The position numbers and the translations under genes are program-made. Shown here one piece after another: positions 49,712 through 58,700 of a stretch of 64,000 nucleotides of DNA (the first letter of the stretch is position 1; each line of letters starts with the position of its first letter). This DNA is from Cymbidium sinense (taxonomy: Eukaryota; Streptophyta; Magnoliopsida; Asparagales; Orchidaceae), in contig CM038215.1 of NCBI GenBank assembly GCA_021442155.1, positions 2,256,976-2,320,975 of the forward strand, read 5' to 3'. Below the pieces are notes generated by a model, which was given only the letters and a program-made list of their open reading frames with translations, had not been told where the DNA came from and searched no databases.

Positions 49712-50428
49712 AACTAAACACTAAACCCCTAAACCTAAATTAATAAAACTAAAAAAATAATAAACAATAATAACAACTAAACTAAACTAAAATAACTAAT
49801 AACTAAACTAATAAAACTAATAATAACTAAATAATAACCAAAAAATAATAAACTAATAATAAAACTAAACTAAAAACTAACTAATCCAACTAATAAAACC
49901 TAATAAACTATAAATAATAAACTAAAACCTAATATAATAACAAAAAAACTATAACCATAATAATAAACAAATAATAAATAACTAATAACCTTAAACTAAT
50001 AAACTAATAAATAAACTAACTAATAAAACTAACTAATAAAAGTAAACTAATTAATAAATAAACCTAAACCTTAATAAATAATAAACACTAAAACTAAACT
50101 AATAAACTAATAAAAATAACTAATAATAAATAACCAAATAACTAACCAAAACTAAACCCTACCATACTAATAAACCATAAAAAATAACTAATAAATAAAC
50201 ATAATAATAACTAAACCTAATAAACTAAGTAATAACTAATAATAAACTAATAATAAAACACCCAATTAAAAATTAATAATAACTAACTAAAAATAAACTA
50301 ATAAACTAATAACAAAAAATAAAAAACTAACTAAATAATTAAACTAAATAACAAAACTAATAAACCTAATAAATAAACTAATAATAATAATAATAAAACT
50401 AACTATCAATAACTAAACTATAAAAAAC

Positions 50429-50429
<1 letters not shown>

Positions 50430-50488
<59 letters not shown>
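50430..50488 (+). repeat. (TAA)n microsatellite
   Basis: About 19 uninterrupted TAA units in the second half of the TAA-rich tail. Confidence 0.95.
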
Positions 50489-50489
<1 letters not shown>

Positions 50490-51140
50490 TAATAACTAAC
50501 TAACTAAACTAATAAACTAATAATAATAATAATAATAATAAACTAACTAATAAATAACTAAATAACTAAACTAAAACCCTAACTAAATATAAACTATAAT
50601 AATAATAAAATAATTATGAAAAATTAAAGAAAAAAAACTAAACTAAAATAGAACTAATAATAAAATAACAAATTAATCCATAAACTAAACTAAAAAACAA
50701 TAATAATAAAACTAATAAAACCAAAACCCATAACTAAACTAATAAAACTAAACTAATAAATAAAGTAACAAAACTAAATTAATAACTAAACCACTAACTA
50801 AAACTAACTAAAACCTAAATAATAATAAAACCATAAACTAATCATATAACTAACTAATCTAGATAAATAACTAACTAACTAATGAAACTAAAAATAAACT
50901 AAAATAAACTAAACCCTATAAACAAAACTAACTAAATAATAACTAAATAAAGTAAAAACAAAAAAACTAAACCCCCTAAACTAACTAAAATAATAATAAC
51001 TAAAACTAAAACTAATAAGACTAAACTAACTAAACTAAACATGCAATTAATAATAAACTAATAATAACCTAAAATTAAAAAACCTAATAATAACTAATAA
51101 ACACTGAACCTAAAACCTAAACCCTAAAACTAAACTAAAC

Positions 51141-54100
51141 CCTTATTGATTTTGGGATCCTCATTCTTGGTGAGTTTCAGCACTTTCTCTTGGATTCCAT
51201 AGATTGTCCTTGGGCTGATATCGACTTATTCTTGTCATGGCGCTGTGACTCATGGCATCGCTTCTTTAAATCCATGGGGTAAATCCCATGTGCTGATGGA
51301 TCCTGCTAGGGCATTAGATTTTTTTGGTAATCCTACCTCAAAATTACCTATTATTACTAAATCTTTCAAAGAGGCTTTTTTTGGTAAGAATTCCTCCACT
51401 AAGACTCCTTTGAATTTGCTTCATATGACTTTTAAAGGTACACAATTATGATTTCATGAGGATATTGAAAGATTACGAGTCTTTTGATTTTTCTTTGATT
51501 GGAAAGTTTTCATTTAAATGGCCAAAGATGGAAGATATTCATTCTTTTTTTCATAGCTTAAATTTATCTGGTTCCTTTTCTATTGGGCTGATTGATGTAA
51601 GGCATGTTCTGATTAAGCTTTCTAATGACCTTAATTATGAAAGAATTTTTTCTAGGCATTCTATTTTTAATTATCAAATGTGTATTCTATAGTGGACGCC
51701 TATGTTTGATGTTAATGAAGTTCCCATTTGGAGTTCTTTGCCTAACTTACGGATTCATCTATTTAATCATCATATTTTTTATGCTATTGGGTAAATTTTT
51801 GGTTGGCCTTTGCAAGTTGATCAAGCAACAACTGCTTCTTCTAGACCGTATGTTGCTAGAATTCTTGTAGAGATTGATATTACTAAAAAATATTCGAAAG
51901 AAATTTGGTTGGGTTTGAAGAAATGTGGTTATTTTAAGAAAGTTGTATTTGAGAACTTTTTCATTATTTGTAATCATTGTAAGATTCATGGGCATGAAAT
52001 TTATGAATGCTTTATTGCTCATCCCTCTCTTACGAAGAAAATCACCAGTAAGAATTCAATTGTTGAAAAAATTGATGATTCTCTCAAGTTGGATAAAGGA
52101 AAAATCTAATTTTCAAAATTTTAATGTTTTGCAAAGCTAGATTTCTTAATCTTCTAAAAAAGTTTTACCTATTAATGATTTGTCTAATGCAAAAGTTAAT
52201 TTTGATGTTTTTGAAAAAGTTTTAACTAATAATCATGCTCTGAGTGTTTCTTTTGATGATTCTATTAAAGGGAATACTTTAGAGGCTGTGGTTAATGATT
52301 CTAATGGTTTGGATGTTGTGAATAAGTCCATTCAAGTTGATGGTTTGAATATTATTGATGATAACACCATTTTGTCTAATCGTTAGATGTTATTTCTCTT
52401 TTTCCTATGTCTACTTTAGATCATGGGGAAGAGACTATTTCTTTGCTTTCTTTGATTCAGAATGGTGGTGAAAATAATTTTCTTATTTCTAATATTTTAA
52501 CTTCTAGTCTTGATAAACTTGTTAATATTGGTGATCCTTCTTTTAAAAAATAAGATTTAGATACTTGTGATAATTCTCTCATTGTGAATAGTTCTATTTC
52601 AGTTCAAAATGATGGTTTTTTCTATGGCTGGTAATATGTTCAAAATTTTGGTAATATGCTATGTGTTTCTAAGGATTTGAATCTTATTTTAATCCCTTAC
52701 ATGAAGATTGTACTAAAAATCTGATTCTTCACTTGCTTTTTTTATGAATGAATACATGGAGGATACTCTTCAGATTTTGTTGGAAGGTGAAAATATTGAT
52801 AATTGTCTTCTTAATAAAGCTATTTTTGTTCCTTTCACTTTTTATTCTAAAATGCATACTATTTCTGATTTTTCTTTGTCTAATGTTGTGGATGATTTTG
52901 AATGCTCATCTTTGGAATTGATAGCTTCTTCTTATCCCCATGCCTTTGATAACAATACTGATTCATTTTCAGATGGAGATTTTTTGGAGAAAGTCCATGG
53001 TTATAAACCTGTTTACAAGAAGAAAAAAAAATAGTGTTTAGATATGTGCCCCTCCTCACTTGATGAGGGTTACTCATTCCAAAGCTTCTTGGAAATAATC
53101 TCTCCTGTCTTTAGGAGGTTTTAGCTTTTGGCTAGTTTTTTCTCTATTGGTTGAGCTTTTGCTGTGTGTTTTTTGGCTAGCTGGAGTATTGGCTTCTTGC
53201 CTAATTTTCCTCTTTCTAGCTTCTTATTTGCTAGGTTTGTTTTTTGGTGGCCTTTGGCTAGTTGGTTTTGTGCTGATGGCTTTGTTCCTATTGGCTTGCC
53301 TTTCTTTGGTTGGTGCTTCTGCTCTCTTTGTTGGTGGTAGGTTGGGCTTTTTGTCCTTGGTGTGTGGTTTGTCCATTGGTTGGCTATTTCTCTAGCTATT
53401 TATTTTAGCTTTTGGTTCTTCTTTGTTTTGTTGTTGGTTTGGTCTCTCTTGCTCTTTCTTAGGCTATTTTTCTTGGGTGCTCTATTGTGTCGCTTATTTT
53501 CCTTTCCCTTTGGTTGATGCCTTGGTGGCTTTTGATTGTTGTGGGCTCTATTGGCTTTATCTTTGAGGGTCTTTTCTTTTTGTGAGCTTCTTTTCTCCAT
53601 CTTTTTTAAGAGGTGTTCATATTTTTTGTTGGGATTGCCTTATGTTAATTTTATATGTTGCTCTCCTCTCTTTCTATTTCCTTAGCTTCACTTTTCTTTG
53701 GTGGGTGGCTATTATGATAGGTTTGTATTTTCTTTGGTTGGGATGGCTATGATGATATGATGGATTTTTCCTTGATATTTTGTGGTTGGTGACTTTTCCT
53801 TTTGTAACCCTTCTTTGAAGTTGGATACACTTAGGATTTGATGCCCCTCATTACTGGATTATCCTTCTTTCTTCATATATCTAAGTCCAGTTTTTTCTCT
53901 TTATGTTTTTTGATCTCCTTCTGGCTGAGATTTCTTGTAAGTTGTAGGTTCTATTTTTTAGTTGGTCTCTTCTTCTTCTTGGAGGGAGCTGGAGTCTTAC
54001 TGATGGTCTCATTTTTCTTAGGTGGTTGGAGTTGTCTTCAGTTGCAGGTTATAGGTTTCCTTTTCTTATGGATCTTCATCTATTTGGAGGTTCTTTTGGA

Positions 54101-54326
54101 GCTCCATGGATTCTTCCCCTTTGCTGCCTTTTGCTTGGCTTTTTTAGTTTTGTCTTTATTTTTCTTCTGTATTGTTCTTTGATGTATTAGTTTAGGGACT
54201 AAACTCTTTAGGATTCTCCTATAGCTCATTTGAGCAGTAGTTTTTTTTTTCTTTTTGAGTTTAGTCTCTAATATGGTCTTCTTGTACATATTTTTCTGAG
54301 CAATAAATTCTATTTAGTTAAAAAAA
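51141..54326 (+). mobile_element. LINE with ORF1 but no reverse transcriptase
   Basis: The left edge is a switch from CTAAAC words to unique sequence (ccttattgattttgggatcc). ORF1 remnants occupy 51245-53034. From about 53100 to 54240 the DNA is T-rich with TTGG/GGTT words. The 3' end has tttgagcagtagttt, an AATAAA signal (gagcaataaattc, 54298-54310) and A7 at 54320-54326 against TCCTAAG and CCCTAAA repeats. No endonuclease or RT domain lies between ORF1 and the 3' end, and the total of about 3.2 kb is too short for a complete plant L1. It is either internally deleted or a non-autonomous family. Its 3' end resembles that of 1-1960. Confidence 0.75.
51245..53034 (+). pseudogene. LINE ORF1 protein (DUF4283 plus CCHC zinc knuckle), broken
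   Basis: Three or more frames make up one degraded ORF1. At 51245-51448 there is an N-terminal segment. At 51456-51689 is a DUF4283-like RNA-binding domain: LIGKFSFKWPKMEDIHSFFH, LSGSFSIGLIDVRHVLIKLS, then LNYERIFSRHS. The same frame continues after stops at 51810-52107 with LQVDQATTASSRPYVARILV, EIDITKKYSKEIW and a CX2CX4HX4C knuckle (CNHCKIHGHEIYEC). The region 52180-53034 is acidic and Asn/Asp-rich, in another frame, and ends in a Lys-rich stop at about 53032-53034. In plant L1-type elements ORF1 coats the RNA. Stops and frameshifts make this copy dead. Confidence 0.83.
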
Positions 54327-55535
54327 TCCTAAGCACTAAACCCTAAACCCTAAACCCTAAAAACTCTAAACCCTAAAGCCTAAACACTAAACCCTAAACC
54401 CTAAACATTAACCCTAAACATAAACCCTAAACCCTAAAACCCTAAACCCTAAACCCTAAGCCCTAAACTCTAAACCCTAAAAACCTAAAAACCTAAACTT
54501 AAACTAAATAAAACCTAAAAATAAAATAAAAAATAAACTTAAACCTAAATAAAATAAAATATAAAATAAAATATAATATAAAATAAAATAAAAACCTAAA
54601 CCTAAAAATAAAATTAAATAAAAAATAAAAATAAACTAAAATAAAATAAGTAAAAACCTAAACTAAGCTAAAAATATAAAATAAACCTAAGAATTAAAAA
54701 CCTAAAGAAAATAAAAACTAAATGAAAAATAAAAAAAATAAACCTAAAATATAATAAAATAAAAACTAAATAAAAACTTAAACCTAACAAATAAACCTAA
54801 AAATAAATAAAAAATAAAACATAAACCCTAAACTAAAAAAAACTAAACCCAAAATAAAAATAAAATAAAATAAACCTAAACCTTGATTAAAATAAACTAA
54901 ACTAAAATAAATAAACCTAAACATAAACCTAAAATAAACTAAACCTAAAAACCAAAAACTAAATAAAATAAAATAAATTAAAATAAAACTAAACCTAAAA
55001 TATAAAATAAAACCTAAAAATAAACCAAAAAATAAAACCTAAAACCTAAACCTAAAAAATAAAATAAAAATCTAAACCTAAACCTAAAATAAAAAAAAAA
55101 AACCTAAATCAAAAAATAAAATAAAAAAGAAAAACTCAACTAAAAAATAAACCTAAACCAAAAAATACACTAAAATAAAAAACATACACTAAAATAAATA
55201 AACCTAAAATAAATAAACTAAACTAGATATAAAGAAAAAATAAACCTAAATAAAAGTAATAAATTAAAATAAATATACTAAATAAACCTAAACCTCGGTT
55301 TACTTAATTTTTTAAAACCCCAAGCCCTAAATCCTAAACTCTCAACTCTAAAGACTAAACCCTAAAATTAACCCAAAACCCAAAACCCTATACCTACAAC
55401 ACTAAACCTACAACCCTAAACCCTAAACCTTAAAGCCTAAAAAACCCCTAAACCCTAAACCCTAAACCATAAACCCTAAACCTAAACCCAAAACCCTAAA
55501 AGCACAAACCCTAAAACCCTAAACCCTAAACCTTA
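54327..55535 (+). repeat. Telomere-like satellite
   Basis: A CCCTAAA-rich block (54335-54490) leads into one AT-rich unit with cctaagaattaaaaacctaa at 54685. The terminal motif is at 55292-55315 (cctcggtttacttaattttt), and a second CCCTAAA-rich block (55320-55535) follows. This is the clearest single full unit in the window, about 1.0 kb. Confidence 0.87.
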
Positions 55536-56357
55536 GTTGAGTTGATTTTTATGAAAGGTGATCTTAAAGATGTTAGTGAAGAGGTTGTGATATACGAAGT
55601 TAATGCTCCAGTTCGTGTTGATCTTATTGCACTTATTGATGTTGGGGTTCGTCTAGACAACACTGATCTATATCCTTCACAGACTTCTTTCTTCTAGGTT
55701 CTAAATATCCCAACTAAGATCAGAAAGGGTACTATTGAAATTATCACCCTGGTTGAGCTGATTAAAAAAAGCGATAAAGTGGGATCCTGAGAGGCTTCTC
55801 TTACTGTTGTTGGGATTAGGCCATTCTCTTATGGCCTTGTTGTCCATGATGATGGTTTGGCACCCTCGGTTTGACTTGAAGATGATCTCAGAAGTTTTTG
55901 ATGGGCTTTTCACTCTCTTCTCTCTACCATCTCTTTCACCAACGCCAGAATGTCATCACATTTATACATTCAAACATGGGTTGAGAAGGGAAGGATCTAC
56001 TAAATTTGTTGTGATTGCTGCTTCGGCGAAAGCAATGGCATTGCTTGTAGTCAAAGAGCAAGAAGGAATTTCATGATGAACTATTCGTTGCTCGCCGTAG
56101 TGGAAGAGAAGAAGGATGAGCCTGCTGAGGAATCTGATGATGATATGGCCTTCATCTTGTTCGACTAAGCTTTGTTGGCCTTCTATAAAATTAAATTTTA
56201 TGGTCTCTGGGAGTTAAGTCATTTTGTGAAATACTATTTTTGTGAATTTTTGAATTGCATTTTATTTTATCTTATTTTATTAGTTGTTAGAGGATAATGT
56301 CTTGCTTGATTAGGTAATTTCTTGTTTATTATAAAATCATTTGAGTTAAAAAGAAAT
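55536..56357 (+). pseudogene. RPP0 (pseudogene): 60S acidic ribosomal protein P0 retropseudogene, 5'-truncated
   Basis: From 55536 the frame reads [20 protein letters not shown], then YPSQTSFF, a stop (55695), [30 protein letters not shown], another stop, and after frameshifts IRPFSYGLVV. The 3' end encodes the acidic C-terminus EEKKDEPAEESDDDM followed by AFILFD and TAA at 56166-56168, the hallmark ending of eukaryotic P-stalk proteins (SDDDMGFxLFD). P0 anchors P1/P2 on the 60S GTPase-associated centre. The N-terminal third is missing, part of the middle is shortened, and no intron-like gaps are seen, so it is a processed copy. A 3' UTR-like stretch ends in an A-rich run (about 56347-56357) beside CCCTAAA. 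Confidence 0.88.
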
Positions 56358-56471
56358 TTTAAACCCTAAACCCTAACCCTAAGCCCAAAACCCTAAACCC
56401 CAAACCCTAAACCTAAACATAAACTAACTAGATAATTTAATAGATAAACCTAATAAACCTAAACCCTAAAA
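56358..56471 (+). repeat. Short telomere-like block
   Basis: CCCTAAA words separate the P0 3' end from GRP copy 9 and include the remnant pre-GRP flank (ataaactaactagataattt, then aacctaataaacc). Confidence 0.85.
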
Positions 56472-56990
56472 AATGGGCAGAACCTTAATGGCAGGAATAT
56501 CACCATCAACCAGGCTTAGTCTAGATCTGGTGGTGGAGGCGAAGGTGATGGTGGAGGTTATCGTAGTGGTGATGGGGGATCTGGAGGTGCAGGTGGATAT
56601 GGAGGTGGTGTTCCGAGCACTGGTGGTTATGGAGGCGAGAGGAGGGATGGAGGTTACAGTCGTGGTGGTGGATATGGAGGTGCTGGTTGGAGTAGTGGTG
56701 GTTATGGAGGCGAGAGGAGCGACGGAGGTTACAGCCATGGTGGTGGTGGAGGGAGAGATTAAGGATATGATGGTGGATCCTACTACTCAGGAGGCTTAGG
56801 TGGTTCTGATGGGAACTGGAGAAACTGAAGATTGGCTGATCCGATCTAGTGCTTATGCAACTGTGTCTTTACTGATAAAAACAGTTCTAGTTATCTAAGG
56901 TTTTGATTTTCTTTATGTGTGCCTATTTTTGATATATGTATTGTGTCTTAGAACTTGGTGTGTTACTTGTTTGATGAAATCAAAAAGAAG
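56472..56990 (+). pseudogene. Glycine-rich RNA-binding protein retro-fragment, copy 9 (longest)
   Basis: From AAT at 56472 one frame gives NGQNLNGRNITINQA, a stop, SRSGGGGEGDGGGYRSGDGG, SGGAGGYGGG, YGGERRDGGYSRGGGYGG and YGGERSDGGYSHGGGGGRD. After a second stop it continues with YDGGSYYSGG, then GGSDGNWRN and TGA at about 56826-56828. The middle YGGERxDGGYS block is present twice, an internal duplication that makes this the longest copy. Apart from two point stops the frame is continuous, so it best shows the parent: the last RRM strand plus glycine-rich tail of a GRP7/CCR-type RNA-binding protein. The 3' UTR is cut near 56990 at the join to the gypsy element and lacks its A tail. Confidence 0.85.
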
Positions 56991-57124
56991 AATATACGTG
57001 TGTGTTAAAGGTTATAAACAATATTATTAGACAAGTAATAATATTTATACTTGTTTAATTCTTTCCAAGTAATAATATTATTAGACAAGTAATAATATTT
57101 ATACAATGAAAGGTATAAATATAC
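56991..57124. other. Rearranged junction with hairpins and templated-looking filler
   Basis: Two direct copies of a 31-base sequence (57020-57050 and 57074-57104) each contain a perfect 10-base stem, aatattatta/taataatatt, around the loop gacaag. ttaattctttccaag at 57055 is repeated at 57146. caatgaaaggtataaa (57104-57119) is the exact inverted copy of 57215-57230 inside the adjoining gypsy integrase. It sits exactly between the truncated GRP 3' UTR and the truncated integrase. Confidence 0.75.
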
Positions 57125-58160
57125 TTATTTCCAAGAGCCACTTTTTTAATTCTTTCCAAGATTTCATATGGACCAATATAGCATTGGCTCAACTTTTCAA
57201 CTTTATCGAATCATTTTATACCTTTCATTGGGCTGACTTTAAGAAATACAAATTCTTTCACTTCAAACTCTATTGGCTGATATTTATCATCATAATATTC
57301 TCTCTGCCTATATTGAATAGCTTTTAATCTATCACGATTCAATCAGATCTTTTCAATGGCCTCATCTACTACATTTGCACCAATGATTTTTCTTTCACTC
57401 GTCTCCATCCAACAAAGTGGTGTTCTACATTTGCTCTCATACAAGGCTTCATAAGGAGCCATACCAATATTTGCTTGAAAGCTATTATTGTAGGCAAATA
57501 AATTTCCCAATTTCTCCCAAAATCAAGAGTACAAAGTCTAAGCAAATCTTCAAGTGTCTAAATTATTCTTTCTGACTGCCATCAGTTTAAGGATGAAATG
57601 TAGTACTAAAAGTAAGCTTCGTACCTAAAGCTTCTTGAATTTTTCTCCATAATCTAGATGAAAATTGGCCATCCCGATCAGACACTATAGATTTTGGCAC
57701 ACCATATAACTTCACAATTTATCAACATACTTCATTACTAGCTTTTCAACAGCATTAGATTGTTCGATAGGTATAAAGTGTGCATATTTAGTCAACCTAT
57801 CAATAATAATCCAAATAGTATCGCAACCACTTCTGGATCTAGGTAACCCAACTATAAAATCCATAATAATATCATTACATTTTCACTCTAGTATTGACAA
57901 GGGTTGTAAAAGTCCACTTGGCTTCTGATGTTCAGCCTTAACCATTTGGCATGATGGACACTTGTAGACAAATTTAGTTACATTTCTTTTCATCCCTGGC
58001 CACCAAAATATTTTCTTAAAATCTTGATACATTTTGCTACTGTCTGGATGAATTGTATAATTTGAATGATGTGCTTCATGTAAGATGTCTTTCTCAAATC
58101 TCCAATATCTGGAATGCAAACTTTTCCCTGATACTTTAGTAAACTCTCTCATCAATTTTA
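57125..58160 (-). pseudogene. Gypsy 1 integrase
   Basis: Reading down the minus strand, the H2C2 zinc-binding part (LHEAHHSNYTIHPDSSKMY, IFWWPGMKRNV, YKCPSCQMVKAEHQKPSG) spans 58155-57883. The catalytic core follows in other frames: [20 protein letters not shown] with its Asp intact, and FHP, a stop, TDG where the family has HPQTDG. NIGMAPYEALYESKCRTPLC comes next. The C-terminal part (FVFLKVSPMKGIKWFDKVEK, then CYIGPYEILERI) runs to 57125. Its role in a live element is insertion of the cDNA. At least one stop and several frame changes inactivate it, and it ends before any chromodomain. Confidence 0.87.
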
Positions 58161-58399
58161 AAATCTTCTGTATGACCTACTTTTACCAAATTTAAAATTT
58201 TCTAAAAGTCATCATCTTGAGGTAAAGCATCTCGTATTCTATCTTTCAAATCTGATTATATAGTCATTTGATTTAATAATAAAGCATGATCATTTGTAGA
58301 TTTAATAGTAGAAATTTTCAATTTTTCTAAATATTTTATAAACTCTTCTTGTTGAGAGATCAACCAATTAGCACTACTAGATATTTTTCTACTTAAAGT

Positions 58400-58700
58400 A
58401 TCAACAACTACATTTCCTTTCTAAATATAATATCCAAATCATAATTTAATGTCCCAAATCCATTTTTGCCTTAAATTTAGTTTTTTGATAAATATATGAT
58501 TTTAATTTAAAGCATAAAACTTCACATTCTCCATAAATAATGACCCAAATTTTTAATTAAATATCATTTTTTATTTCTATCATGGTTGGATAATTATTTT
58601 CATGATTTTTCAATTTCTTGAAAGCATAAGCAACCACTCTTCATTCTAGAACATTATTCAAAACCCATCTACAAATATTTTAGAAATTAAAAATCTTCCT
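58400..58700 (-). pseudogene. Gypsy 1 RNase H remnant
   Basis: The minus strand gives RVVAYAFKKLKNHENNYPTM (family: VVAYASRQLKxHExNYPTHD), LKIWVIIYGE after a stop, and KGNVVVDTLSRK (family: GKANVVADALSRK), in order and at the expected spacing. Frameshifts and stops are frequent. The linker to integrase (58400-58160) is continuous with it, with short open pieces. RNase H would remove the RNA template; it is inactive here. Confidence 0.8.

Larger units (their letters stand above)
45285..49900 (+). repeat. Large tandem duplication, unit B
   Basis: It repeats unit A's order: AT-rich unit, terminal motif near 45880, CCCTAAA block 45900-46330, AT-rich unit with cctaagaataaataac at 46509, terminal motif at 47375, CCCTAAA block 47400-47850, GRP copy 8, CCCTAAA block 48365-48605, then the CTAAT/TAA tail. 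The right edge is uncertain because the tail runs on to 51140. Confidence 0.75.
48600..51140 (+). repeat. CTAAT/TAA-rich dialect, unit B and beyond
   Basis: Same vocabulary as 44140-45284 but about 2.5 kb long, with two TAA microsatellites (49659-49711 and 50430-50488) and a shorter one near 50519-50541. The extra length suggests further internal expansion. It ends at the LINE 5' end with a few CCTAAACCCTAAA words (51108-51140). Confidence 0.83.

Noticed and set aside
53147..53395. Open frame for an 82-residue very hydrophobic protein, with similar frames at 53838-54182 and 1042-1533
   Set aside because: Leu/Phe/Val-rich translation of T-rich LINE 3' sequence; other frames give similar products and no family is recognisable.
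55536..56168. Functional ribosomal protein P0 gene
   Set aside because: The N-terminal third is missing, and there are at least two stops and several frameshifts.
3938..56990. Nine independent insertions of the GRP transcript
   Set aside because: Common 5' breakpoint and shared upstream flank point to one insertion followed by amplification.
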